Source of the DNA: Myxococcales bacterium
GTDB taxonomy: Bacteria; Myxococcota_A; Polyangia; Haliangiales; Haliangiaceae
Direction: 5' to 3'
Assembly: GCA_016720595.1 (NCBI GenBank)
Contig: JADKKI010000021.1
Span: 124,001-188,000, forward strand
Length of the DNA stretch: 64,000 nucleotides
Shown: piece after piece, positions 34,793-42,494 of the stretch
Layout of the letters: every line of letters starts with the position of its first letter
Numbering within the stretch: position 1 is the stretch's first letter
Translations under genes and position numbers: made by a program
The notes under the pieces: generated by a model
What the model was told of the DNA's origin: nothing
The model's database searches: none
Seen by the model: only the letters and a program-made list of their open reading frames with translations

Positions 34793-34954
34793 GCTCCTGC
34801 CCTCGCCTCTCGTGCGTACGCAGTAGTTGCAGCGCTCCCCTTGCCCCGTGCACGCGTTGCGTGGCTGGAGTCAACACGGTCCCAACTCCCGCCACCGGCG
34901 CGCGAGGCGAGCCGGCTCGGCGGAGTCGGCATCGCCGTTGCACGACGAGCCCTC

Positions 34955-35602
34955 ATGCTTGGCAGGACCGTCGTCACTGTGTTCGCGCTCGCCGCGTGTG
35001 GGTCGAGCACCAACGCACCGCCACCGCGCGTTGCCCGCGACATGCGCGCGAACGAGCACCAGGATGCAGCGCGGCTCCACGCAGCCCGCGCCGCCGAGCT
35101 CGCGCGTGTATCCGATGCGCTGCGCGAGCAGCCCAAGAAGTGGAAGGATGATCCCAAGACCGGCCTGTGGTTTCGCTCGCTGGATGAGGAGCAGCAGGCC
35201 GATGCGCACCTCGAGGCCGCGGCCCGGCTCCAGGCCGACTACCAGGAGCGTTGCGCTGGGCTGTCACGAGACGAGATCACGATCTCGCCGCTCCAGCAGT
35301 TCAGCACCGGCGGCATGGCGAAGCCCGACGGCGTCATCGTGTTCCTGGCGCCCGCCGCGGGCCCAGCGGATCGGTTGCTCCGGGCGCTGCGGTGCCATCA
35401 GGCGTGGATGAGGCTCGGCGAGGCGCAGCGTGACGAGTGCCCACTCGAGCTCGCCGGGATCGATCTCGTCACCTATGGCGACCGCACCGGGATCTCGGTC
35501 GAGATCGCGATCCAGGATCCGGCGCAGGTCGGCGAGCTACAGCGTCGGGCTCAGCACGTCATCGAGACCGGTCATCATTCCCTGACACGAGGAGATCGCT
35601 AG
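34955..35602 (+). CDS. Lipoprotein of unknown function
   Basis: 215 residues from the ATG at 34955, giving a signal peptide with lipobox LAAC; an earlier start would prepend an Arg-rich stretch. A helical, Ala/Glu-rich part (about 45-110, EHQDAARLHAARAAELARVS) is followed by an alpha/beta part with the conserved-looking GMAKPDGVIVFLAP. No family recognised. The next lipoprotein starts immediately after its stop with no spacer, so they are co-transcribed. Confidence 0.65.
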   Translation: MLGRTVVTVFALAACGSSTNAPPPRVARDMRANEHQDAARLHAARAAELARVSDALREQPKKWKDDPKTGLWFRSLDEEQQADAHLEAAARLQADYQERCAGLSRDEITISPLQQFSTGGMAKPDGVIVFLAPAAGPADRLLRALRCHQAWMRLGEAQRDECPLELAGIDLVTYGDRTGISVEIAIQDPAQVGELQRRAQHVIETGHHSLTRGDR

Positions 35603-36100
35603 ATGGCGACGCGCACGATGTTCTCCGTGATCCTGGTGTCCACGATCCTCGCAGCGTGCGGCGGCAGCAAGGCCCCCCCGCAGTCACCGGCACGAGAGCG
35701 GGAGCACGAGCACCCCACGCTGCCGCCGACGCTGGGCGCCTTCCACGACGTGCTGTCACCGATCTGGCATGCCGACCCCGGCCCCGCCCGGATCGCCGCG
35801 GCGTGCGACAAGGCAACCGTCCTCCAGCAATCCGCCGCGGCCCTGGTCTCCGAGCCCACGCCGACCGAGGTCTCGACCAAGGTCGAGGTCTGGAAGGTGG
35901 CGACCTCGGAGCTGGTCAGCGCGGTGCAAGCTCTGGCCAACTCGTGCGGCCCCGGTGCCCGTGCTGACGTCGAGGCCAGGCTGACCGACGTCCACGAGGC
36001 GTTCCACAAGGTCGGGACCACGGTGACCGAGATGGGCGATCATGGCGACTACCGCCCACCGAGCGGGACCGGGCGACACGGCGGCTCGGGCGAGCACTGA
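35603..36100 (+). CDS. Small lipoprotein of unknown function, His-rich tail
   Basis: 165 residues. Signal peptide with lipobox LAAC, a linker with EREHEHP, one four-helix-bundle-like domain with two Cys (ACDK, NSCG) that may form a disulfide, and a Gly/His-rich tail (YRPPSGTGRHGGSGEH). The start directly abuts the preceding stop (35600-35602), with GAGGAG upstream inside that gene. The fold resembles the periplasmic helical bundles of CpxP/cytochrome c-prime type, but no family is assigned. Confidence 0.65.
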   Translation: MATRTMFSVILVSTILAACGGSKAPPQSPAREREHEHPTLPPTLGAFHDVLSPIWHADPGPARIAAACDKATVLQQSAAALVSEPTPTEVSTKVEVWKVATSELVSAVQALANSCGPGARADVEARLTDVHEAFHKVGTTVTEMGDHGDYRPPSGTGRHGGSGEH

Positions 36101-36157
36101 TCACTGCTCGCTCGCTCCCTCGACTGCCGACGCGTCCCATGACGCGCCAGCCCGGCG

Positions 36158-37240
36158 CTATGGGGTCACGCTGTCCCACGGCATGCTCGGATCGAGTAGC
36201 TCGGTGAGCCAGTCCGAGAGGTGCTTGCCGCTGCCGTCCTTGCGCGGCGAGATCTTGTCGGGCTCGAACAGCAGCCACACGTGCTCACCGCTGTCCTTCG
36301 CGTAGACGCGAAAGTTGGGATGATCGGCGAGCGCGCGATCGCGGAGGTCGGCGATCCCAGCCGAGAAGGCGGCCTCGGGCATCGGGTTGCCCGCCGCGCC
36401 TGCGACACAGTCGGGGTAGCCGTAGCCGTAGAAGCTGCGGATCACGCCATCGCGGGTGCTGGTGATGAGGCCGAGCCGGCGATCTGGATGGGCGTCGGCG
36501 AGCCAGCCGAGGGCGTTCGACAGCCCACCACCGTTGGCCTGCGTACACGTCGTGCAACCCGCGGGCAGTGCAGCCTCCAGGTTCCAGCTGGTCCGGAACA
36601 TCTGCTGCAGACACGGCGTCAGGTAGGCGTCGTCGAGGGGAGGTCCGGAGTCATCGACCAGGAACACCGGGGTCGTGCCGAACGCGATCTGCGTTCGATC
36701 GTAGTTCATCAGCGCACCGAACCCGCCGGCCGACGAGCCTGCGAGCACGACGCGCTTGACCTGCTTCGACTGCGGCACGATCAGATCGAGATCGTGGCCG
36801 ATGTTGGTGTAGCCGACGAACGCGCGATCTCCCATCCCGGTGGGGTTCGAGCCTGCATGAACGTCGCCCGTGCAGTACGGCACGAACACGAAGGTCGCGT
36901 CGTGCAGTGGGTTCGCATCGTCGATCCGATCGAACAGGCCGATGTTGTAGGGCGCGATCTCGGTCTCGAAGTTGGCGGGGCCCCAGCCGCTCGGGTGCGC
37001 GACGTGGGAGCACGTCGAGCTGTTGAAGCACGCGCCTCCACCCTCGAGGTAGATCACCAGATCACCGCTGGTGCCGAGGTTCACGCCGATGCCGGTCGGT
37101 GACCCGTCCATGCACCTCGAGCCCTCGACCGGCACGTAGACCCACTGACTCGGTGTGGTGCCGAGGGTGGGCGGCCCGCCGTCTTGCTGTCCGGCGCAGC
37201 CTACGGCGGAGACGACCAGAAGTCCGACGAGTCGCTTCAT
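36158..37240 (-). CDS. Pectinacetylesterase/Notum-family lipoprotein esterase
   Basis: 360 residues. Signal peptide with lipobox AVGC. Alpha/beta-hydrolase with the family's conserved parts: VIYLEGGGACFNSSTC (oxyanion region), VVLAGSSAGGFGALMN (nucleophile Ser in GSSAGG), VDDSGPPL and the late GEHVWL that supplies the His. Plant relatives remove acetyl groups from pectin and animal Notum removes palmitoleate from Wnt; the bacterial substrate is unknown and is probably an acylated polysaccharide. Several paired Cys suit an extracytoplasmic site. TACAGT ends 6 bases before the start. Confidence 0.8.
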   Translation of the reverse strand: MKRLVGLLVVSAVGCAGQQDGGPPTLGTTPSQWVYVPVEGSRCMDGSPTGIGVNLGTSGDLVIYLEGGGACFNSSTCSHVAHPSGWGPANFETEIAPYNIGLFDRIDDANPLHDATFVFVPYCTGDVHAGSNPTGMGDRAFVGYTNIGHDLDLIVPQSKQVKRVVLAGSSAGGFGALMNYDRTQIAFGTTPVFLVDDSGPPLDDAYLTPCLQQMFRTSWNLEAALPAGCTTCTQANGGGLSNALGWLADAHPDRRLGLITSTRDGVIRSFYGYGYPDCVAGAAGNPMPEAAFSAGIADLRDRALADHPNFRVYAKDSGEHVWLLFEPDKISPRKDGSGKHLSDWLTELLDPSMPWDSVTP

Positions 37241-37246
37241 GCACGG

Positions 37247-37252
37247 ACTGTA
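37247..37252 (-). promoter_or_regulatory. -10 hexamer of a probable leaderless promoter
   Basis: TACAGT (minus strand) ends 6 bases before the ATG at 37240. Confidence 0.45.
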
Positions 37253-37319
37253 TCGCCGGTCCCACAACGAAAAACAGCGCGACTCGCGTCGCGCTGTCAT
37301 CATCGAGTCGAGCTACGAA

Positions 37320-37811
37320 CTACCAGCGATCGCCGCCGCCGCCGCCGCGACCACCGCCGCCGCGACCGCCACGACCGCCACGGCCACCACGGCCGCCGTC
37401 GCCGCCACCGCCGCCGTAGTCACCGCCGCCGCCGCCGCCGCCGTAGCCGCCGCCACCACCACCGTAGCCGCCGCCACCGCCGCGGTCACCACCGCCGCCG
37501 TAGCCGCCGCCACCGCCACCGCCGCGGAAGCCACCGCCGCCGCCGCCGCCGCCGCCGCGCTGCTGGCGCTGCTCGGCCTCATTGACGCGGAGCGGGCGCC
37601 CGTCGAGCGTGCGGCCATCCATACCCTCGATGGCCTTGGCGGCCTCCTCGGGGGTACCCATGGTCACGAACGCGAAGCCGCGCGAGCGGCCGGTCTCGCG
37701 GTCGGAGACGAGGTGGACGTCGCTGACCGTTCCGAACTCCTGGAACGCAGTACGGACGCCATCAGCATTGGTGTTGAACGAAAGATTTCCAACGTACAGA
37801 CGAGTGTTCAT
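37320..37811 (-). CDS. Glycine-rich RNA-binding protein (RRM)
   Basis: 163 residues. One RNA-recognition motif (about 1-80) with RNP2 LYVGNL and RNP1 RGFAFVTM, plus a tail that is almost pure Gly with scattered Arg, Tyr and Asp, ending DRW. This matches bacterial Rbp-type cold-inducible glycine-rich proteins, which bind RNA and can phase-separate. About 80 residues of the tail are built from GGC/GGT/CGG codon repeats, so length may vary between strains. The 5' side lies in a 307-base gap; unlike its neighbours this gene seems to have a real leader, common for cold-shock genes. Confidence 0.9.
   Translation of the reverse strand: MNTRLYVGNLSFNTNADGVRTAFQEFGTVSDVHLVSDRETGRSRGFAFVTMGTPEEAAKAIEGMDGRTLDGRPLRVNEAEQRQQRGGGGGGGGGFRGGGGGGGYGGGGDRGGGGGYGGGGGGYGGGGGGGDYGGGGGDGGRGGRGGRGGRGGGGRGGGGGDRW
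37323..37560 (-). repeat. Gly-rich coding repeat in the RRM protein tail
   Basis: Dense GCC/ACC trinucleotide runs on the plus strand encode the (Gly)n, GGYGGGG and RGG tail. The run also opens long Ala/Thr frames in the other direction that are not genes. Confidence 0.8.
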
Positions 37812-38063
37812 CGCTTGCTCGATCTGGCCCTGTGAAACGCTACAAACCCGCCCTAGAGGGGCCCTTGTGCTCGGAAGCGGGTTTCGAACCTGTGTCAAAG
37901 CCCACTGAGCACCGGGAACTAGTAGCGCGCAAACGCTCGCAGCAAGACCGACGAACTAGGGCAAGGCCGAAACTACTCCCCTGCCTGGCCGATTGCCATA
38001 TGGAATCAGGCACTCGGTGGCAAGGCCTCGGATCCACACGGGGATCAGGCCGTTCAGATCTTA

Positions 38064-38090
38064 GAAACTCCCGGCCTTCCGCGCTGTCTC
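38064..38090 (+). promoter_or_regulatory. Candidate ECF-sigma promoter for sigma autoregulation
   Basis: GAAAC (38064-38068), a 17-base spacer, then GTCTC (38086-38090): the -35 GAAC / -10 GTC layout used by many ECF sigma factors, placed 28 bases before the sigma gene start. Confidence 0.35.
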
Positions 38091-38104
38091 AAGGTCTGGA
38101 CGAG

Positions 38105-38110
38105 TATGCT
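38105..38110 (+). promoter_or_regulatory. -10 hexamer of a second, probably leaderless promoter
   Basis: TATGCT ends 8 bases before the ATG at 38119. Confidence 0.4.
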
Positions 38111-38118
38111 GCCGGTCG

Positions 38119-38697
38119 ATGTCTGAGCTGGAACGAACGCTGCTCCGTCGCCTTCGCGACCGGGACGAGCGCGCGTTTCGCGAGCTGATCGAGAACCACC
38201 GCGACCGGGTGTTCAACATCACGTATCGGATGCTCGGCAACCGCGCCGAGGCCGAGGACGTGGCGCAGGAGGTCTTCATCACGGTGTTCAAGACCATCGA
38301 GAGCTTCCGCGAGGAATCGAAGTTCTCGACCTGGCTCTACCGGGTGACGGTCAATCACTGCAAGAACCGGATCAAGTACCTCGCGCGCCGCCACGATCGC
38401 GATCGCGACGAGCTCGACGAGACCAACCAGGCCACCAACGGCGCCGTCAACGGTGCGCCGGTGCGCGCCGCCCAGCCCGACAAGGCGCTGGCGAGCGCAC
38501 AGATGGAGAAGCTGCTGCAGGAGGCGATCGCCGCGCTCGATGACGATCAGCGCGCCGTGGTGATCCTCCGCGATGTCGAGGACCTCTCGATCGAGGAGAT
38601 CTGCGAGATCACGGGGCTGCCCGACGGCACCGTCAAGTCGCGCCTGCACCGGGCGCGCCTGGTGCTACGCAAGAAGATGCAACGCCATGTGGAGTGA
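38119..38697 (+). CDS. ECF-type RNA polymerase sigma factor
   Basis: 192 residues. Region 2 (about 20-95) has MLGNRAEAEDVAQEVFITVF and STWLYRVTVNHCKNRIK; region 4 (about 130-185) has LSIEEICEITGLPDGTVKSR, the helix-turn-helix for -35 binding. The linker is Asp/Asn-rich. Four bases after its stop starts a membrane protein with anti-sigma topology, so they form the usual sigma/anti-sigma pair. Two promoter candidates lie just upstream, one of the kind ECF factors use themselves. Confidence 0.92.
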   Translation: MSELERTLLRRLRDRDERAFRELIENHRDRVFNITYRMLGNRAEAEDVAQEVFITVFKTIESFREESKFSTWLYRVTVNHCKNRIKYLARRHDRDRDELDETNQATNGAVNGAPVRAAQPDKALASAQMEKLLQEAIAALDDDQRAVVILRDVEDLSIEEICEITGLPDGTVKSRLHRARLVLRKKMQRHVE

Positions 38698-38700
38698 CCC

Positions 38701-39141
38701 ATGACCGATGCCGTGACCACCGAGACCGAGCCCGAAGTCGACGACGAGATCATCGTCGCGCTCTCGGACTATCTCGACGGCGCCCTGACCGGCGACGCCA
38801 AGAAGGACGTCGAGCAGAAGATCGCCACGGACGCCACGTGGAAGGCCGCGCACGCGGAGATGGTCGAGACGCGCGAGGCGCTCTCGGGCCTGCAGAAGGC
38901 GCGCGCCCCCGTGACGTTCGCCGAGGACGTGACCGCCACGATCCACAAGCGGTCCGCCGGACGGTTCTTCGGGCGCAGGACGTTCGGCGATCGCGTGCCG
39001 TTCACGGCGATCCTCGTGGTCGCGGTGCTCGGGCTCGCCGCGATCGGCTACGTCATGTACTCGTCGCAGACTGGCTCTCTCAAGGTGGACAAGAGCCACC
39101 CTGCCCCGCCGACGCCGCCGCCCGTCGTCGATCAGCCGTAG
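38701..39141 (+). CDS. Probable anti-sigma factor lacking the zinc-finger Cys/His
   Basis: 146 residues. N-terminal cytoplasmic domain (about 1-75) fits the anti-sigma helical bundle: LSDYLDGALTGDAKKDVEQK aligns with the usual LSAYLDGELxxxERxxVExH, but the HxxxCxxC zinc ligands are replaced (KIATDATWKAAHAEM), so it is the zinc-free variant. One membrane segment (about 101-121) and a short Pro-rich periplasmic tail follow. Assignment rests on this pattern plus its place four bases behind the sigma gene. Release mechanism unknown; no protease site evident. Confidence 0.75.
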   Translation: MTDAVTTETEPEVDDEIIVALSDYLDGALTGDAKKDVEQKIATDATWKAAHAEMVETREALSGLQKARAPVTFAEDVTATIHKRSAGRFFGRRTFGDRVPFTAILVVAVLGLAAIGYVMYSSQTGSLKVDKSHPAPPTPPPVVDQP

Positions 39142-39142
39142 G

Positions 39143-39727
39143 TCATTCTTCGTCGTCTTCGTCGCCGAAGATCACGGCGACCCGAAGTTCGCTCTCGCCG
39201 AACGGCGCCGCATGGATGACGGCCTCGGCGCCGACCGAGCGCATCACGAAGCCCTCCGGCCCGTGCTGGTAGAGGAACAAGATCCTCTCCTCGTGATCGA
39301 TCACCCAATAGTCCGGCACGCCTGCCGCGTACATCACGTGCAACTTGTCGACGAGGTCGCGCCGCTCGTGACCGGGTGACAACACTTCGCAGACCCAGTC
39401 GGGGCGGGTCGTGATCTGACGAGGCGGCATCGCAGGGAGCCGGTCCCGACGCCAGCCCACGAGGTCGTGACAGAACACCTCGGAGGCCCCGTAGACGACG
39501 TGTGCCTCGACGCCGATCCACCATCCACCTGGCCAGCGCCCCCCCGGCCGACGACCGAACCGACGCATCGCCCAGCCGTGCAGCGCACCCTGCACGCTCC
39601 AGTGCGGCGCGTACGCCATCGCCTTCGGAACGATCTCGCCGTGGATCAGCTCGTCACGGATGTCATCGCCATGGGCGAACAGATCCTCGACGGTGAGCTT
39701 GGGCGCTGCGGTCACTGTGGAAAGCAT
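39143..39727 (-). CDS. Uma2-family restriction-endonuclease-fold protein, second copy
   Basis: 194 residues, same architecture as the copy at 32824: RPDWVCEVLSPGHERRDLVDK carries the D, E and K positions, and DYWVIDHEERILFLYQ matches HYWLLDPEERVLLVHR there. Both end in an acidic tail (FGDEDDEE here). The two are clearly paralogous but divergent, so an old duplication or independent gain. The minus-strand TAGGCG 6 bases before the ATG is a weak match to the leaderless pattern. Function of Uma2 proteins is uncertain despite the nuclease fold. Confidence 0.8.
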   Translation of the reverse strand: MLSTVTAAPKLTVEDLFAHGDDIRDELIHGEIVPKAMAYAPHWSVQGALHGWAMRRFGRRPGGRWPGGWWIGVEAHVVYGASEVFCHDLVGWRRDRLPAMPPRQITTRPDWVCEVLSPGHERRDLVDKLHVMYAAGVPDYWVIDHEERILFLYQHGPEGFVMRSVGAEAVIHAAPFGESELRVAVIFGDEDDEE

Positions 39728-39829
39728 ACACCGCGCCTATCCAAGCGCCGTGCCGATCCCAAGTGTGCGGAGTCCCGAGGATCCGCTGTCCGGTCCGGCC
39801 AGCCGGCGGACACGCCGTCCGACCGCCGG

Positions 39830-41365
39830 TCAGCTGGTCGCGATCGGCACGATCGGGTGCGGCCCCGACGGGCGCGCCATCGTGAGCTGCGCGCAGAACT
39901 TCCGCAGCGGCTCGCGACGCTCGGGCGGCACGTACTCGAGGTTCAGCTGCCGATCGGTGACCTCGAAGAACGAGCGCTCCGCGGCGAGCAGCGCAGCCTC
40001 GGCGCGCTCGATCTCGCTGGTCGACACGTCTCCGAGGTTGCGCCGCACGAGCTCGGCCTCGGCCTCCCGCTTGTTCTCGACGAAGAAGCCACCGAGGATC
40101 AGCTTCGCCTTCACCGCCATCGAGTGAACGTCATCGTTGGTGCGGTGCGGCAACGACAGCACCTCCTGGAGCAGCTCACCGGCGGCGGGCGACGCGCGCT
40201 CGTAGGCGCGACGGGTGACGTAGCCGAGATCGAAGATCGCGAGCTGCGGCGCGAACACCATGCCGTACGTGCGCGCCATGCCGGCGTAGTAGCTGAAGTG
40301 CTTGCCGATCTCGCGGAGCAGCTCCGGGCGATCCACGAGCTCGCGGCCGAGCCGACGGTACTGGTGGAACACGTCGTACACCGCGCGCAGGTTCTTGGCC
40401 TTGATCGCCTCGCGCAGGTAGTTGTTGAAGAATCGGATCGCCAGGCGGAGCGCCTGCTCGTCGTGGTGCGCCTCGGCGCGGCACGCGATCACGCGCAGCG
40501 CATCGGAGAACGTCGAGACGGTGTCGTTCGCATTGTGGAGCGCACGGAGGAAGCCGTGCTCGAGCTGGAGCAGGCACTTCATCTCGTACCAGGTCTTGGT
40601 CTCGGTCAGCATCTCGAGCGCCTCGTCGGACAGACCGACGAAGTCTGCGCGATCGACCACGAACCACTCCTTCGGCATCCGTGACTTGTACTGATCGTAC
40701 TGATCGAGCAGCACCTTGATCGACCAGGCGCCCTCGGCGGCGACGTCGCGATCGTTGCGATCGAGCGACTTGATGACGATCGTGCCGATCTGCCCCACGC
40801 GCATCGACAGCACCATCTGCGCCTCGAGCGGATCGAGCTTGCGCTGCGCGACCTTCTGCACGATCTCGATCGCATCCTCGCGGAGGCGGACCAGCAGGCG
40901 CGAAGGATCGACGAATCGCACGACGTAGAAGAAGTACGGGATCAGCAGCGCCCAGCCGGCGAGCGCGAGATAGATCGCGAGGACCACGGCCCAGGTGGGC
41001 GCGAACTCGGGGCCGATCATGTAGTCGACCCACAGCACGTGCGCGGCGCCGAACGCCATGAACGTCAGCACGTAGCGGTTGATCTTGTCCCGGAGGAACA
41101 TCTCGATCAGCTTCGGCGTGTGCATGTTCGCCGTGAGCGGGATCGCGAGGCCGATGGTCGCGATCAGCATCGCGAGCACGTTGTTGTACGCGCGCGCCAT
41201 CGGTGACAGCACGTCGATGATCTTGCCGGTGTTCACGCCCTCCCAGCTCGGCGAGCCCCAGCGCGGGAAGCCGGCTCGGCTCCACTCGATGAAGAACTCG
41301 GCACCGAACAGAAGCGCGAAAGCCACGAATGCGATCGCGAGCGATCGCACGAAGAGCTTGCGCAT
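39830..41365 (-). CDS. Membrane protein of unknown function, DUF2254-like
   Basis: 511 residues. Four membrane segments in the first 170 residues, with MHTPKLIEMFLRDKINRYVLT between segments 2 and 3, the feature that suggests the DUF2254 group. The remaining 340 residues are a cytoplasmic alpha-helical domain rich in TPR-like helix pairs. Last gene of the five-gene minus-strand run, four bases from the upstream stop. The helical domain near a receiver-like fusion protein suggests a scaffold or signalling partner, but nothing confirms it. Confidence 0.6.
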   Translation of the reverse strand: MRKLFVRSLAIAFVAFALLFGAEFFIEWSRAGFPRWGSPSWEGVNTGKIIDVLSPMARAYNNVLAMLIATIGLAIPLTANMHTPKLIEMFLRDKINRYVLTFMAFGAAHVLWVDYMIGPEFAPTWAVVLAIYLALAGWALLIPYFFYVVRFVDPSRLLVRLREDAIEIVQKVAQRKLDPLEAQMVLSMRVGQIGTIVIKSLDRNDRDVAAEGAWSIKVLLDQYDQYKSRMPKEWFVVDRADFVGLSDEALEMLTETKTWYEMKCLLQLEHGFLRALHNANDTVSTFSDALRVIACRAEAHHDEQALRLAIRFFNNYLREAIKAKNLRAVYDVFHQYRRLGRELVDRPELLREIGKHFSYYAGMARTYGMVFAPQLAIFDLGYVTRRAYERASPAAGELLQEVLSLPHRTNDDVHSMAVKAKLILGGFFVENKREAEAELVRRNLGDVSTSEIERAEAALLAAERSFFEVTDRQLNLEYVPPERREPLRKFCAQLTMARPSGPHPIVPIATS

Positions 41366-41368
41366 GGG

Positions 41369-42466
41369 CTAGTCCGCCTCGTCCTCGAGGAACGCGAAGT
41401 AGCGCTCGGGGAGATCGTCGAACTCGAGCGCCCCGCCACAGCTGGGGCACTTGAACACCGGCGGCTCGAGTGCGGAGGCGAGAATCGCGGCGGACTGCAG
41501 GAGGCGCTCCTCCTGGTGGTCGCAGCCGATGCAGTGGAACGGCGCGAAGAACGAGGTCACCGTGCCGCGGCCGATCACGTCGCGGACCATCGACGCCTGC
41601 AGGATGAACGGGACGGAGCAGGCGTGGAACTCGTAGCCCTGGATCCGCGCCTGGCGCAGGAACTCGCACCAGGCACGGACGCCGAGCGAGTTCATGTACG
41701 TGACCTGGGCCATGTCGAACACGATGCGCCCCACCATCTGCGGGAGCAGCTCGTCGAACCGGGTGGCCTCGGTGAAGTCACCGCGCAGCACCACGCGCGT
41801 GCGCTCGCCATCCTTGCGGACCTGCCACTGCGTCAGCTTCGCGAGCATCGAGCGCGCGGATTGCTCGAGCTTGTCGAACGCCACGCCGACCACGGTCTTG
41901 CCGTCCCGCGGCTGGGCCCACACGCAGGTGCCCTTGATCGTCACCGCGGCCTCGCCCTCGGGGCTGACCGTGATCGCCGCCCCCTGCCCCTCGGTGACGG
42001 GCTCGGAGACCATCAGGCGCACCCCATCGACGGACAGGTTCGACACCGTGGCATCGACCTTCTTGCCACTGATCTCCACCGTGATCGCGAACGCCTCGGC
42101 GCCGGGACGCGGCTCGCCGAGCTGGATCGCCACCACATCGTGCAGCTCGTCGGCGGTCATCGGGGCGATCAGCAGCTCGTCGCAGCCACACGCGGACACC
42201 TGCCGCATCTGATCGCCCGACAGGCGCTTGCCCGCCACCAGGATCACGCGGGTCGCCGGGCTCTTCTGCTTGATCTCCTTGGCCACCACGAAGCCATCCG
42301 GATCATCGGCATCGAGCACCACGAGCGCGGGCTCCTCCTTCGCGAACAGCGCCCGGGCTTCGGTGCCCGTGGTCGCGACGAGCAGCTGCAACTCCAGGCG
42401 CTTGAACGGGGGCGCCGTGAAGTGCCGCAACAGCTCGCTGTTGTTCGAGACCAGGACCTTGGGCAC
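41369..42466 (-). CDS. Receiver-like, PilZ, STAS-like and zinc-ribbon fusion protein
   Basis: 365 residues from the GTG at 42466. Domains in order: response-regulator receiver-like (1-115) with a possible phosphoacceptor D52 (VVLDADD) but without the usual acidic pair at 7-9 (SNNS) or the conserved Lys near 102; PilZ-like (about 122-215) with NLSVDG for the NxSxxG half of the c-di-GMP site but no RxxxR; STAS-like (about 220-305) with DMAQVTYMNSLGVRAW; and a C-terminal zinc ribbon (CIGC ... CPSCGG). All the input sites are partial, so it may be a structural adaptor rather than a classical sensor. It sits between a membrane protein and a tail-anchored zinc-ribbon protein. Confidence 0.7.
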   Translation of the reverse strand: MPKVLVSNNSELLRHFTAPPFKRLELQLLVATTGTEARALFAKEEPALVVLDADDPDGFVVAKEIKQKSPATRVILVAGKRLSGDQMRQVSACGCDELLIAPMTADELHDVVAIQLGEPRPGAEAFAITVEISGKKVDATVSNLSVDGVRLMVSEPVTEGQGAAITVSPEGEAAVTIKGTCVWAQPRDGKTVVGVAFDKLEQSARSMLAKLTQWQVRKDGERTRVVLRGDFTEATRFDELLPQMVGRIVFDMAQVTYMNSLGVRAWCEFLRQARIQGYEFHACSVPFILQASMVRDVIGRGTVTSFFAPFHCIGCDHQEERLLQSAAILASALEPPVFKCPSCGGALEFDDLPERYFAFLEDEAD

Positions 42467-42494
42467 GACCCGTCGAGTCTACCACCCGAGGGAG

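Larger units (their letters stand above)
37812..38118. other. Intergenic region with divergent promoters, no gene seen
   Basis: 307 bases between the RRM gene and the ECF sigma gene. I see a probable leader for the RRM gene (T/C-rich near 37812-37870), an ECF-type promoter candidate (38064-38090) and a TATGCT -10 (38105-38110). A stretch near 37885 resembles a tRNA T-loop but lacks a pairing stem. The short plus-strand open frames here have atypical composition. Confidence 0.5.

Noticed and set aside
37155..37835. Plus-strand Ala/Thr-rich frames opposite the Gly-rich RRM gene
   Set aside because: Reverse reading of Gly codon runs; the minus strand has RNP1 and RNP2.
37870..37960. Stretch resembling a tRNA T-arm (TTCGAAC, and TTCGAAA on the minus strand)
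   Set aside because: Flanking bases do not pair into a T-stem and no acceptor or anticodon stem can be folded.
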